A DNA stretch of 64,000 nt from contig NZ_KB908262.1 of assembly GCF_000382405.1 (NCBI RefSeq), positions 62,001-126,000 on the forward strand, read 5' to 3'. The stretch comes from Mycobacterium sp. 141 (GTDB lineage: Bacteria > Actinomycetota > Actinomycetes > Mycobacteriales > Mycobacteriaceae). Shown piece by piece: positions 1-11,397 of this stretch; position 1 is the stretch's first letter, and every line of letters starts with the position of its first letter. The position numbers and the translations under genes were made by a program. Below the pieces are notes generated by a model. That model was not told the origin of the DNA. It worked only from the letters and a program-made list of their open reading frames with translations, and made no database searches.

Positions 1-1
1 C

Positions 2-1141
2 ACCGAGGGGGTTCGCGGCGACGGCGGGGTGCTCAAGAACTCCGAGGGCAAGCGGTTCATGTTCGACTACATCCCCGCGGTGTTCAAAGGCCAGTACGCC
101 GAGACCGAGGAGGAAGCCGACCAGTGGCTCGCCGAACAAAGAGGATCAGCCGACGGCAATGCCCGGCGCACTCCTGACCTGCTCCCCCGCGACGAGGTGG
201 CTCGCGCGATCAACTCCGAGGTGAAGGCGGGTCGCGGTTCGCCACACGGCGGGGTGTATCTGGACATCGCATCGCGCATGCCGACCGAGGAGATCAAGCG
301 GCGGCTGCCGTCGATGTACCACCAGTTCATGGAGCTCGCCGAGGTCGATATCACCAAGGACGAGATGGAGGTCGGGCCGACCTGCCACTACGTGATGGGC
401 GGGATCGAGGTCGACCCGGACACCGGTGGCGCCATCACCCCCGGTCTGTTCGCAGCTGGTGAATGTTCGGGCGGGATGCACGGCTCGAACCGGCTGGGCG
501 GAAACTCACTGTCGGACCTGTTGGTGTTCGGCCGCCGTGCCGGGCTCGGTGCCGCCGACTACGTGCGGGCGTTGCCGGAGCGGCCGAAGATCTCCGACGC
601 CGCGATCGGAGAAGCCGTCGCAACCGCGTTGGCGCCATTCGAGCAACACGAGCAGCCCGAGAACCCGTACGCATTGCACGCCGAGTTACAGCAGTCGATG
701 AACGACCTCGTCGGCATCATCCGCAGAGAAGCCGAGATCGAAGAAGCGCTCGACAAGCTCGCCGAGCTACGCCGACGTGTGCACAACGTCAGTGTCCAGG
801 GCGGACGGGTCTTCAATCCCGGCTGGCACCTGGCAATCGACCTGCGCAACATGCTCCTGGTCAGTGAATGCGTCGCGAAGGCCGCACTGGCGCGCACCGA
901 AAGCCGGGGCGGACACACCCGCGACGACCACCCGAGAATGGACGCCAATTGGCGCAACACGCTGCTGGTATGCCGGACCGTCGACGATGAGGCCGGTGAT
1001 GCGCTGGTCCCGGACGTCTCGGTGACACCGGAATCGCAAGCCCCGATGCGGGCCGACCTGCTGGCCACCTTCGAGCTGTCCGAACTGGAGAAGTACTACA
1101 CCCAGCAGGAACTGGCCGAGCACCCCGATTGGAAGGGCTGA
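2..1141 (+). CDS. sdhA: Succinate dehydrogenase/fumarate reductase flavoprotein subunit, C-terminal part
   Basis: This is the C-terminal 379 residues of an FAD-containing succinate dehydrogenase/fumarate reductase subunit, which oxidises succinate or reduces fumarate at the membrane. The frame is already open at base 2, so the N-terminus lies left of the window. The fragment contains the flavoprotein signature around GGIEVDPDTG, then GLFAAGEC and GSNRLGGNSLSD, which contact FAD and the dicarboxylate. The helical C-terminal domain ends in a YYTQQELAEHP-type tail. The iron-sulfur subunit gene starts one base after this stop, so the two are co-transcribed. Relative to the following TPP and fadE5 genes, the order matches M. 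tuberculosis Rv0248c and the M. smegmatis sdh1 operon (from memory). The family assignment is secure. Confidence 0.95.
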   Translation, partial: TEGVRGDGGVLKNSEGKRFMFDYIPAVFKGQYAETEEEADQWLAEQRGSADGNARRTPDLLPRDEVARAINSEVKAGRGSPHGGVYLDIASRMPTEEIKRRLPSMYHQFMELAEVDITKDEMEVGPTCHYVMGGIEVDPDTGGAITPGLFAAGECSGGMHGSNRLGGNSLSDLLVFGRRAGLGAADYVRALPERPKISDAAIGEAVATALAPFEQHEQPENPYALHAELQQSMNDLVGIIRREAEIEEALDKLAELRRRVHNVSVQGGRVFNPGWHLAIDLRNMLLVSECVAKAALARTESRGGHTRDDHPRMDANWRNTLLVCRTVDDEAGDALVPDVSVTPESQAPMRADLLATFELSELEKYYTQQELAEHPDWKG

Positions 1142-1142
1142 G

Positions 1143-1892
1143 ATGGCTAAATACGACGCGAGTCTGCGGGTCTGGCGCGGAGACAATACCGGCGGTGGCT
1201 TGCAGGACTACACCGTCGAGGTCAACGACGGCGAGGTGGTACTCGACATCATCCACCGGCTGCAAGCCACCCAAACGCCCGATCTGGCGGTGCGGTGGAA
1301 CTGTAAGGCGGGCAAGTGCGGGTCTTGCTCGGCGGAGATCAACGGCCGCCCACGGTTGATGTGCATGACGCGGATGTCGACGTTCGACCCTTCCGAGACG
1401 GTCACCGTGACACCGCTGCGCACCTTCCCTGTCATGCGCGACCTGGTCACCGATGTGTCGTTCAACTACGAGAAGGCCCGGCAGATCCCGTCCTTCACCC
1501 CGCCCAAGGATCTGCAGCCCGGCGAGTACCGCATGCAGCAGGAGGACGTCAACCGCAGCCAGGAATTCCGTAAGTGCATCGAGTGCTTCCTGTGTCAAAA
1601 CGTCTGCCACGTGATCCGTGACCACGATGAGAACAAGAAGTCCTTCGCCGGCCCGCGTTTCCTCATGCGGATCGCCGAACTGGACATGCACCCGCTGGAT
1701 ACCGTCGATCGCCGGGACATGGCCCAGGACGAATTCGGGCTGGGCTACTGCAACATCACCAAGTGCTGCACCGAGGTCTGCCCGGAAAATATCAAGATCA
1801 CCGACAACGCGCTGATCCCTATGAAGGAACGCGTGGTGGACCGCAAGTACGACCCGATCGTGTGGCTGGGCAACAAGCTCTTCAAGCGGTAG
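1143..1892 (+). CDS. sdhB: Succinate dehydrogenase/fumarate reductase iron-sulfur subunit
   Basis: This 249-residue iron-sulfur protein passes electrons from the flavin subunit to the quinone site. The N-terminal ferredoxin domain has the 2Fe-2S cysteines in NCKAGKCGSC followed by a distal RPRLMC. The C-terminal half has a CIECFLCQNVC cluster motif and a second group KCCTEVCP, as expected for 4Fe-4S and 3Fe-4S binding. ATG follows the sdhA stop by one base, which indicates translational coupling. No membrane-anchor gene lies downstream; in this operon type the anchor (Rv0249c-like) is upstream of sdhA. Length and cysteine spacing are normal for the Rv0247c family. Confidence 0.95.
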   Translation: MAKYDASLRVWRGDNTGGGLQDYTVEVNDGEVVLDIIHRLQATQTPDLAVRWNCKAGKCGSCSAEINGRPRLMCMTRMSTFDPSETVTVTPLRTFPVMRDLVTDVSFNYEKARQIPSFTPPKDLQPGEYRMQQEDVNRSQEFRKCIECFLCQNVCHVIRDHDENKKSFAGPRFLMRIAELDMHPLDTVDRRDMAQDEFGLGYCNITKCCTEVCPENIKITDNALIPMKERVVDRKYDPIVWLGNKLFKR

Positions 1893-1971
1893 GACAACAC
1901 AACAGCCAGTGTTCAATGACGAGGCGGCGTAGGCTCGTCGAGAGCAGCCAATCAAAGTCGAAAGGCAGCCG

Positions 1972-2133
1972 ATGAGCATGCGACAGACCTACAGTGTCAA
2001 CGACATCCGTACGGCAATCCGCCAACTTTCGGCCCGCGCGGAACTGGCCCGCAAGGAAGGCCGGCCGGAAGACGCCGCCGAGATCGAACAACGAATCGCC
2101 GGTTATCGCGAGGAACTCTCCGAACGTCCCTGA
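1972..2133 (+). CDS. Small charged helical protein, 53 residues
   Basis: A short open frame starts at ATG with AAAGGC about 10 bases upstream and encodes MSMRQTYSVNDIRTAIR followed by a charged, alanine-rich stretch ending EELSERP. Heptad-like spacing of I, L and A between Lys/Arg and Glu residues predicts one long helix or helical hairpin. It lies 79 bases behind sdhB on the same strand and ends nine bases before the convergent flavin reductase gene. Third codon positions are GC-rich, as in the neighbours. I do not recognise the family. It may be a late operon member or independently expressed. Confidence 0.6.
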   Translation: MSMRQTYSVNDIRTAIRQLSARAELARKEGRPEDAAEIEQRIAGYREELSERP

Positions 2134-2142
2134 GCTGCCTGG

Positions 2143-2673
<531 letters not shown>

Positions 2674-2814
2674 TCACGCTTGCCGTGAACAGAACTTGGC
2701 CGCCCCACCGCCGAGCGGTTTGAGTAGCCTGACGCCATGCCCAACGTGTCGATTCCTTCCGTGCTGTGTGAACGTTCTCGTCTGGACGGGTAGCCGGACG
2801 ACCGCTGAATCAAC

Positions 2815-3465
2815 ATGTGGATTACGCCGTTGCTGGTGATGGCCGCTGCGGTCAGCCTGGAGCCGTTTCGGCTCGGCATGACGGTCCTGATGCTCAACCG
2901 GCCCCGACCGCTGCTGCAACTCGTCACGTTCCTCGCCGGTGGTTTCGCGATGGGCATCCTGGTGGGTGTGACAGCGCTGTTTGTCCTCAGACCGGCCTTG
3001 GGATCAGCCCATTTCGCCCTGCCCAGGGTGCAGATGGCGGCAGGTGTGATCGTGTTGCTGGTCGCGGCGGCTGTGGCCGTTGGCCTCGGTGGGACGAAAG
3101 CCGGACGCCGGGGACAGCTCGCGACACGCACCAGCCGACTGATGGAAGGCCATTCGTTGTGGATAGCGGGCGTCGCGGGGCTCGGCATCGCACTGCCGTC
3201 CGTGGACTATCTCGCCGCGCTCACGATCATCATCGCCTCCGGTGCCGCGGCCGCCACCCAGGTCGGTGCGTTACTGCTGTTCAACGTGGTGGCGTTCGGG
3301 CTCGTCGAGATCCCTCTGATCTGTTACCTGGTGGCTCCGGACCGCACTCGGGCGATGCTTTCGGCACTACACGACTGGCTGCGGGCGAGGCACCGCCGTG
3401 AAGCCGCCGCCCTGCTGGCCACGGTCGGCTGCGTGCTGTTCATCGTTGGGTTCGTCGGCCTGTAG
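2815..3465 (+). CDS. GAP/Sap-family membrane protein of the TPP locus
   Basis: This 216-residue protein has about six hydrophobic segments (starting near residues 3, 40, 77, 115, 140 and 190) separated by short charged loops. It resembles the Sap/GAP family (sulfolipid- or glycopeptidolipid-addressing proteins), which helps move large glycolipids to the mycobacterial surface. Position supports this: it stands at the end of the TPP locus, convergent with fadD23 (24-base gap), where M. smegmatis has a gap-like gene. It contains no enzymatic motif. The ATG start places the first membrane helix immediately at the N-terminus. Sequence divergence in this family is high, so the assignment relies on topology plus context. 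Confidence 0.75.
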   Translation: MWITPLLVMAAAVSLEPFRLGMTVLMLNRPRPLLQLVTFLAGGFAMGILVGVTALFVLRPALGSAHFALPRVQMAAGVIVLLVAAAVAVGLGGTKAGRRGQLATRTSRLMEGHSLWIAGVAGLGIALPSVDYLAALTIIIASGAAAATQVGALLLFNVVAFGLVEIPLICYLVAPDRTRAMLSALHDWLRARHRREAAALLATVGCVLFIVGFVGL

Positions 3466-3489
3466 CGACGCCGAGGCACGCCTCGTCAA

Positions 3490-5235
<1,746 letters not shown>

Positions 5236-5281
5236 CACATCACGTCCGTAACTAGTCGAATCTGTCGGCTCGGTGTCGTAA

Positions 5282-6406
5282 TCAGCCGGCACCCTTGGGG
5301 TTCAGCACGGACATCGCGGCGTTGACGATCTCCGACATGGGATCGGTACCGCCGCCGAACGTCGCCTTGTTTGCCGGTGCGGTGACTTCCGCGGGGTCGA
5401 AACCGTGCACCGGGTCCACTGTGACCGGAGCGGTCGCCGGATCGTCGTTTCGCGAATAACCCGCATTGACCATGGGCAGCAGCACCGCATCCAGCTGGTT
5501 GAGCGTGTTCTGGTCATATCCCAGGTACTTGAAGGGCAACACCAGCGGCAGATGCTCCTCGGGGATCAGGTACGTCGTCGTCGTCGCACCCTTGGAGTTG
5601 ACCGTCGTCCGGATGTTCTGCGGCGGGACATTGCTCGGATTGGTGAACGCAATCGCGGTGTGACCGGTGGCCAGCCCGGCGATCGCGTTGATGACGCTCA
5701 TCCAGTTGTCGGGCCGGTCCGGCCAGTCGGCGATGCTGTCGTAGGCCGAGACGAACTGGTCGGTGTGGTACTGACTGTCCACAGGAGCCGGCATGCGGTA
5801 GTCCATGAACGGTACGACGCTGCCGACGGGAAAGTTCTGGGTCAGGAAACTCGCGTTGAAGGGGCTCTTGGCGAGCGGGTCGCCGAACGTCGCGAAGGAC
5901 AGTTGGTCTGGCGGCGGAGCCGTCGGATCGTTGGCCAGGCGCGCCTTCACGGCATTGAGCACGAGCGCTCCCTCGGACAACCCCATTGCCTTGCCTTTAC
6001 CGCCTTTGCGAATGGCGGCATCGAGATTTCCTTCGCCCTGGTCGACCGACTCGCCGATGCTGGGACCGTCCAGCCCCAGACCGGGCTGGATCTGCTCGCC
6101 GATCGCACCGATACCGGGGAAGAGACGTTCCAGGGTGTGGCCCTGAACCTGTCCTGCCGGATAGTCGACCTTCACCCGCTTCAAACCGGGGAACCACTGC
6201 TCACCCGTCATCCGGATGTACTCATCGTAGGGAATACCGAGAACATGAGCCCCGCCCAAGGCGTACGCGGTTCCACGGTCTGGATTCGCAGGGGCCGGCG
6301 GTCTGGACGACACCGAGTCATCGGCCCACGCGCTCCCAACAATGCCGAAAGATCCTGTGACGCTGGCGGTCACCAGCAGTGCAAGTCCAGCTAGGAGTTT
6401 CTTCAT
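5282..6406 (-). CDS. pE: Secreted PE-PPE-domain acyltransferase (TPP biosynthesis)
   Basis: This 374-residue protein has a signal peptide ([15 protein letters not shown] to about AWADD) followed by a PE-PPE serine alpha/beta hydrolase domain. The nucleophile elbow is GLSEGAL near residue 150, preceded by [14 protein letters not shown]. In this family (M. tuberculosis Chp1/Chp2), the extracytoplasmic domain transfers acyl chains between acyltrehalose molecules. In the TPP pathway the PE-type enzyme is reported to make the final polyacylated trehalose from diacyltrehalose donors. The ATG at MKKLL has GGAGTGG just upstream and is preferred over one four codons earlier. It lies 195 bases after mmpL10, across a tandem repeat array, and 46 bases before fadD23. 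Confidence 0.85.
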   Translation of the reverse strand: MKKLLAGLALLVTASVTGSFGIVGSAWADDSVSSRPPAPANPDRGTAYALGGAHVLGIPYDEYIRMTGEQWFPGLKRVKVDYPAGQVQGHTLERLFPGIGAIGEQIQPGLGLDGPSIGESVDQGEGNLDAAIRKGGKGKAMGLSEGALVLNAVKARLANDPTAPPPDQLSFATFGDPLAKSPFNASFLTQNFPVGSVVPFMDYRMPAPVDSQYHTDQFVSAYDSIADWPDRPDNWMSVINAIAGLATGHTAIAFTNPSNVPPQNIRTTVNSKGATTTTYLIPEEHLPLVLPFKYLGYDQNTLNQLDAVLLPMVNAGYSRNDDPATAPVTVDPVHGFDPAEVTAPANKATFGGGTDPMSEIVNAAMSVLNPKGAG

Positions 6407-6485
6407 GTCCACTCCCATCGCCCCGCTTCGGTTCGTAGTTTCACATACATCACGTGCACGCGTCCGGCCCGCCCCGCCTGAGAAA

Positions 6486-6619
6486 TTGCTCCCTCACGTC
6501 GGCAGCAACTTTATTGCTCCTCACGTCGGCAGCAATTTTTTTGCTCCTCACGTCCGCAGCAACTTTATTGCTCCTCACGTCCGCAGCAACTTTATTGCTC
6601 CTCACGTCCGCAGCAACTT
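6486..6619. repeat. Tandem 27-bp repeat array between mmpL10 and pE
   Basis: Five head-to-tail units start at 6486, 6514, 6541, 6568 and 6595, each 27 bp except the first (28). On the gene strand each unit contains CTGCGGACGTGAGGAGCA, with two older units carrying a C-to-G change on the other strand. The rightmost unit is the real 3' end of mmpL10, so codons for KLLRT, the TGA stop and the GGAGCA that follows have been multiplied into the intergenic space. Copies are contiguous with no unique spacers. Every copy supplies a GGAG, but none sits at the spacing needed for pE. Copy number may vary between strains. Confidence 0.9.
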
Positions 6620-9580
6620 CGACTTGATCAACCGCGACGGCCAGAAATTCGCCTGCCCTACCAATGTTGCAATGGCAGGCACCGTAATGGTGCGCACCAC
6701 GAAGGTATCCAGCAGGATCCCCACACCGATCACGAAGCCGCCTTGAACCACGAGACCGATGCTGGAGAACAGCAGACCTGCCATGGAGGCCGCGAAGATG
6801 AGGCCCGCCGCGGTGATAACGCCGCCCGTCGAACCCAAGGTGCGAATGACGCCGTACCGCACACTGTGCAGAGACTCGTCGCGCAATCGCGACACCAGCA
6901 GCATGTTGTAGTCGGCGCCCACGGCGACCAGCACCACGAACGCCAATGGCGGCACACTCCAGTGCAATGGCTGGTGGAGTAGGTATTGGAAGGTCAGGAC
7001 GCTGACTCCCATCGCCGCGAAATACGAGATCACCACAGAACCGACGAGGTAGAGCGGCGCCACGACCGACCGCAACAGCAACATCAGGGTCAGCAGCACG
7101 ACGATGAGCGTCGCGACGATGATGTAGCGGATGTCCTGCTGGTAATAGTCGCGGGTGTCGCGCAATGCGGCGGGGAACCCGCCCATCGATATCGTCGCGT
7201 CGGCCAGCGCGGTGTTCGGCTGGGCGCCCCGAGCGATGTCCTGAATCTGATTGACCTGGTCCATCGCTTCAGAGCTGAACGGGTTGAGCTTGGTTTGCAC
7301 CAGGTACCGCGCCGAGCGACCGTCCGGCGAGACATACGCCGCGGAAGCCTTCTTGAAGTCCGGCAGGCCCAGCACTTCGGCTGGGATGTTGAATCCCGCC
7401 TGTGACGGGTCCGCAGCATCGGTCCGCATCGTTATCAGGAATGCCGAAGCCTGATTCAGTCCGTCGGCGATCACCTTGACCTGTTTGACGAGTTCGTCAA
7501 CCCCGCCTGCCACTTCGCGGCTGCCGCCGGCCAGCCGGTCGGCCCCTTGTTGCAGCTGCCTCATGCCGGCCTGCGGGCCGCCGGGTTTGTCGAGACCCAG
7601 GGTCTTGACCACCTTGGAGACGCTCGCCAGGGCGGCGTTGAGCTTGTTGACCGTCGCGGTGAGGGTCTGCTTGTCGTCGACCCCCTGGAGTTGATGCGCG
7701 AGATCGTTGATCTGGTCAAGGTTTCCGTCGCCCCGCGAGTCGCTCAGTTTCTGGAACTGGGCGCGGGTTTCGCTGCACGACGGGTTGGCATCGCAGACCG
7801 CATTACCGTTCAGCGCCTGCAGAACCGGGTCGATCCATCCGAAGATGTTCTTGACGGCCGAGAAGTTGTACCCCATGGAGTTGGCGAGCGTGTTGATGCT
7901 CTGCACCAGCTTGGCCGCGGTTTGGACGTCCTTCACCAGTTTGTCGCCACCGTATTCGGTGCGCACCGAGGACATGGTGTCGACCAGGCTCTGAATACTG
8001 GGCGCCACCTGCGCGATCTGGGTGCGCACGTCGGCGAGGCTGTCGGCCAGGGTGTTGGCCCCGTTCGTCAGTCGGTTGAGGTCGCCGGTGCGCTGGCCGA
8101 TCTGATCGGAACCGTTTGCCAGCCGGTCACCTACCAGGCCCGCCTGGTAAGTGGCCCGGAACTCGGGCGGCACGTCGCCGAGGGGCCGGGTGATTCCGCT
8201 GACCATACCGACATCGGGCAACTGCGCGACCCGTGAAGCCATCTGCTCCAGGTCCGCCAGCGCACGCGGTGTACGCAGGTCGTGCGGCGACTGCACGAAG
8301 ATGTATTCGGGAATGGACTGGGCGATGGGGAAATGGCGTTCGACCGCGGCGTACCCGATGGAACTCGGTGCCGACGCCGCCACCACCTTGCGATCGTCGT
8401 AGCTGTATCGCGCGAAGATCGCGCAACCGGCCAGTAGGGCCAACACGAGCAGGCTGGCAGCCAGGTGCGCCACGGGCCGACGCACGATCCGAATACCGGA
8501 GCGCCGCCAGAATCGAGCGGTCAGCTCGCGCCGTGGCTTGACCCAACCACGTGGCCCGGCCAGCACCAAGATCGCAGGCAACAGGGTCAGGCCGGCGACG
8601 AACGCGACAGCGATACCGATCGCCGACGACACCCCGACCGTTCTGAACACTCCCATCTTGGAGAAGCTCAGGAGAAGAAACGTCATACCCACCGTGGTCG
8701 CGGATGCGGTGATCACCTTGCCGATCGAGATCATCGCCTTCTTTACGGCCTGATCGGAATCCGCGCCCGAACGCAAATAGTCGTGATAGCGGCTAATGAG
8801 AAAGACCGCATAATCCGTTCCGGCGCCGGCCATGATCGCGCTCAGGAACACCACGGACTGGTTGGAGACACCCGAACCGGTCAGCTCGGAGAAGCCGGCT
8901 ACCAGTGCTTGTGCGATCACGAGCGACGATCCGATGGTCACCAACGGCAGCAGCATGGTGACCGCACTTCGGTAGACCACCAACAGCACCGCGAGGACCA
9001 GGACCGCGATCGCGATCTCGATCGGCAGGCGATCGCGTTGACCCGCGACGGTGAGGTCGGCAGCGGTGGCCGCAGGACCGGTGACGTGCACCTGCGTCGT
9101 GCTGCCGGCTGTACTACGAGCCACGATCTCGGAAACCCGGTTGAACGACTCGAACGCCCGGGGCGTGCCCAGCTCACCCGCGAGACCCACCGGTAACACC
9201 CAGGTCGTCTTGTCCTCACTGGTCATGAACTTCCGCAGCTGAGGGGTGGCGATGAAGTCCTGCACACTCACGACATCGGCCTGGTCGTCGCGCAATGCGT
9301 CGACCAGCTTGCGGTAGGTCGCCTCGTCGGCGGGTCCCAACCCCTTCTCGTTGATCAGCGCCACCAACAGGAGGTCGTCGTTGCCCGGTTCGTGAAACGC
9401 CTCGGTCATCTTCTGCGCGGTGACGCTCGACGGCGCATCGTTGGGCAGGATGGCCAGCGGATGCTTCTCCGCCATGTCGCTCAGCGACGGGAAGGCCAGC
9501 GGTAAGGCGACGAGCAGCGCCACCCAGACCCCGATCACCGCCCAGGGCCAGCGCACCACGAGATCGGCTAACCGTCGCAT
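6602..9580 (-). CDS. mmpL10: MmpL10-type RND transporter of the TPP locus
   Basis: This 992-residue MmpL protein exports a lipid precursor across the inner membrane using the proton gradient. It has the family layout: one N-terminal helix (MRRLADLVVRWPWAVIGVW), a first periplasmic domain, five helices including GAGTDYAVFLISRYHDYLR (residues about 255-275), a large second periplasmic domain rich in coiled-coil heptads (about 470-700), then five helices including VAVGADYNMLLVSRLRDE. The GTDYA and GADYN Asp-Tyr pairs are the proton-relay residues typical of MmpL. It sits between papA3 and pE. By analogy with the known TPP pathway it exports diacyltrehalose for periplasmic processing by pE. Its last codons form the seed of the adjacent repeat array. 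Confidence 0.93.
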   Translation of the reverse strand: MRRLADLVVRWPWAVIGVWVALLVALPLAFPSLSDMAEKHPLAILPNDAPSSVTAQKMTEAFHEPGNDDLLLVALINEKGLGPADEATYRKLVDALRDDQADVVSVQDFIATPQLRKFMTSEDKTTWVLPVGLAGELGTPRAFESFNRVSEIVARSTAGSTTQVHVTGPAATAADLTVAGQRDRLPIEIAIAVLVLAVLLVVYRSAVTMLLPLVTIGSSLVIAQALVAGFSELTGSGVSNQSVVFLSAIMAGAGTDYAVFLISRYHDYLRSGADSDQAVKKAMISIGKVITASATTVGMTFLLLSFSKMGVFRTVGVSSAIGIAVAFVAGLTLLPAILVLAGPRGWVKPRRELTARFWRRSGIRIVRRPVAHLAASLLVLALLAGCAIFARYSYDDRKVVAASAPSSIGYAAVERHFPIAQSIPEYIFVQSPHDLRTPRALADLEQMASRVAQLPDVGMVSGITRPLGDVPPEFRATYQAGLVGDRLANGSDQIGQRTGDLNRLTNGANTLADSLADVRTQIAQVAPSIQSLVDTMSSVRTEYGGDKLVKDVQTAAKLVQSINTLANSMGYNFSAVKNIFGWIDPVLQALNGNAVCDANPSCSETRAQFQKLSDSRGDGNLDQINDLAHQLQGVDDKQTLTATVNKLNAALASVSKVVKTLGLDKPGGPQAGMRQLQQGADRLAGGSREVAGGVDELVKQVKVIADGLNQASAFLITMRTDAADPSQAGFNIPAEVLGLPDFKKASAAYVSPDGRSARYLVQTKLNPFSSEAMDQVNQIQDIARGAQPNTALADATISMGGFPAALRDTRDYYQQDIRYIIVATLIVVLLTLMLLLRSVVAPLYLVGSVVISYFAAMGVSVLTFQYLLHQPLHWSVPPLAFVVLVAVGADYNMLLVSRLRDESLHSVRYGVIRTLGSTGGVITAAGLIFAASMAGLLFSSIGLVVQGGFVIGVGILLDTFVVRTITVPAIATLVGQANFWPSRLIKSKLLRT

Positions 9581-9605
9581 GTCGCGCTCACCTGGCCATC
9601 ACCAT

Positions 9606-9731
9606 CCGTGTTCCTCGCGGTTATCCCGTGCTCCTCGCGTCCGCAGTGTTATTCCGTGCTCCTCGCGTCCGCAGTGTTATCCCGTGCTCCTCGCGTCCGC
9701 AGTGTTATCCCGTGCTCCTCGCGTCCGCAGT
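9606..9731. repeat. Tandem 28-bp repeat array between papA3 and mmpL10
   Basis: Four 28-bp units begin near 9626, 9654, 9682 and 9710 (the last partial), preceded by a degenerate 20-bp remnant. Read on the gene strand, each contains CTGCGGACGCGAGGAGCA, which differs by one base from the 18-mer in the array between mmpL10 and pE. The array fills most of the 162 bases between the papA3 stop and the mmpL10 start. Units are contiguous and nearly identical, one carrying a T for C, which indicates recent slippage duplication. No ORF crosses it. Unlike a CRISPR there are no spacers. Confidence 0.9.
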
Positions 9732-9742
9732 TTTGCTCTCCG

Positions 9743-11164
9743 CTAGGCGACGCGGCCCCAGTCTCCGCTGTCAGCAACCCGTCCGGATACCGACTTCATC
9801 GCCTCCAGGTAGCGAGTCACCGATTTCTCGGCGACCGGATTGTCGGGATGCATGATCGCCATGACCGTGCCTTCCCCGTACCGGAATATGTAGATCGTCA
9901 ATTGATAGGAGAACCGATTGTCCGGATACATTCCGATATTGTTCGCGAGGCCCAAGTCGCCCGCGGCGAGGATGGCGTTGAGCGGTGCCGCGCCACCATG
10001 CAAGAAGTTCGACACCGGGAAGTTCGGACGAGGCCAGTTCAACCACGGCGCCAACTCCAGTACTCGGTAATACGGAACTCTCGCCATGTCGAGGCTCGAA
10101 TCGAAAGAAGCCTGCGCTGCCCATGCGGCATCACTGAAAGAGGTCGCCGCGACCGGCACGGTGATGGGAATCAAGCCGGTGAACCAGCCCTGTGTCATGA
10201 AATTGTCGCTGGCGGTGCGGGAATCCCTCGGAGTGAGCCCGTAATACGTGAGCGCACCGGTGAACTCGTGCTCCACCAGAGCCAGACAGGCAAACAATCC
10301 ACCGACGAAGCGCGCTCCGGCCGCCGAGCAGGCCGATTCGAAACGTTCCGTCTGCGCCGGGGACATCAGGACCTCCGAGCTCCAGGCACTACTGGTCGAC
10401 TCGTCCGGGTTGCCCAGCGGCAGCGGGAATTCGGGGAAACCGTCACTGTTGTTCGCAGCGAAGTCAAGCCATGCCCGCACTCCCGGCGAATCCACCGTCA
10501 GCGCCGACGTGTACTCGCCCTCGCGCACACAGAAGTCATCGAAGCTACCGGCATCGGGCAGCACAAGGGCTTGACCGCTGCCACTCATCGCCGAATACAT
10601 GCCGTTGGCTTCCATCATCGTCGTTCCGATCAACGTCGCGTCCCCGTGAACGTGATCCATGGCAGCGAAGAAGGTGAAGTGACTTTCGTTCTGAACGATC
10701 CCGAAAGTGAAGCAGCCCCATTCCAACGGATTCGGTATGTCGACGACATGGGCACGTATTTCGTCCGCCGTCATGTGACCCTGATCGACCGGTACGAATT
10801 CGATGTCGGCCGGATCGTCGAGGGCATGGCGGATGAAGTCACCTTCACCGGTCCGTTCGAACCAACTGCGGAATGTGTCGTGCCGACGCAGGTAGGTGTT
10901 GACGGCGTGGTCCATAGCCGAGATATCGCACTGACCGGCCACCTCACAACTGGCGATGATCTGCCGGGAGAAGTTCAAACCCGCAGCTGTGCGTTCGCTG
11001 TAGTTACGAAGATGCTGGCGCTGCATGTAGCTAACCGGAACCGGGCTGACCGGCGCTCGCTTCGCCTTTTCCTGAGCGGCGGGCGTGGGGTGCCAGGACG
11101 TGACCACGCCTGAACTCAACGACCATTCCTCAAGTGCGCCAACCGTTATCTTCCCGATGCGCAA
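9743..11164 (-). CDS. papA3: Acyltransferase PapA3-type (TPP biosynthesis)
   Basis: This 473-residue polyketide-associated acyltransferase has a condensation-domain fold. The catalytic HxxxD motif is in FFAAMDHVHGDATLIG (about residue 170), and the C-terminal half contains GWFTGLIPITVP and RPNFPVSNFLHGGAAPLN. The sequence runs parallel to remembered M. tuberculosis PapA3, which acylates trehalose with a fatty acid and a polyketide acid. The expected role is to form the diacyltrehalose intermediate of TPP. The start is TTG with GAGGGG about 8 bases upstream; translation from it gives RIGKITVGALEEW, the conserved family N-terminus. It is first in its operon and divergent from the PKS gene across 233 bases. 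Confidence 0.9.
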   Translation of the reverse strand: MRIGKITVGALEEWSLSSGVVTSWHPTPAAQEKAKRAPVSPVPVSYMQRQHLRNYSERTAAGLNFSRQIIASCEVAGQCDISAMDHAVNTYLRRHDTFRSWFERTGEGDFIRHALDDPADIEFVPVDQGHMTADEIRAHVVDIPNPLEWGCFTFGIVQNESHFTFFAAMDHVHGDATLIGTTMMEANGMYSAMSGSGQALVLPDAGSFDDFCVREGEYTSALTVDSPGVRAWLDFAANNSDGFPEFPLPLGNPDESTSSAWSSEVLMSPAQTERFESACSAAGARFVGGLFACLALVEHEFTGALTYYGLTPRDSRTASDNFMTQGWFTGLIPITVPVAATSFSDAAWAAQASFDSSLDMARVPYYRVLELAPWLNWPRPNFPVSNFLHGGAAPLNAILAAGDLGLANNIGMYPDNRFSYQLTIYIFRYGEGTVMAIMHPDNPVAEKSVTRYLEAMKSVSGRVADSGDWGRVA

Positions 11165-11397
11165 AAGCTCGTCCCCTCTCAGGACTCCCGGTTAAAGCTG
11201 GATCCAGGGTCGGCATGACCCGTCGCGGCACAACATACCCTCGGTACCACCGCAGCCGTCCAGTACAGGTTCCTGGCAGGGCAGCGAACGGCGCACGCCC
11301 CGGCTGGGCACGCCTATAGTGTGCGTCGAGTTGATCGACCGGGCGCTGCGGGGAGCGCGGAGTCTCAACCTGACCGCGATGCAAGGAGGACAACGCC
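11165..11397. promoter_or_regulatory. Divergent papA3 / pks promoter region
   Basis: This gap separates the two divergent arms of the TPP locus. Toward pks there is a TATAGT -10-like hexamer at 11315-11320 and a strong AAGGAGG ribosome site at 11383-11389, eight bases before the ATG, which would leave an untranslated leader of about 70 bases. Toward papA3, TATGTT read on the minus strand near 11235 is a possible -10, but no good -35 is visible on either side. I saw no long palindrome, so no operator is proposed. Promoter calls here are weak; the ribosome-binding site is clear. Confidence 0.5.

Noticed and set aside
6486-9731. Possible CRISPR arrays (27-28 bp repeats in series)
   Set aside because: Units are contiguous with no unique spacers, there are no cas genes, and the first array is derived from the end of mmpL10.
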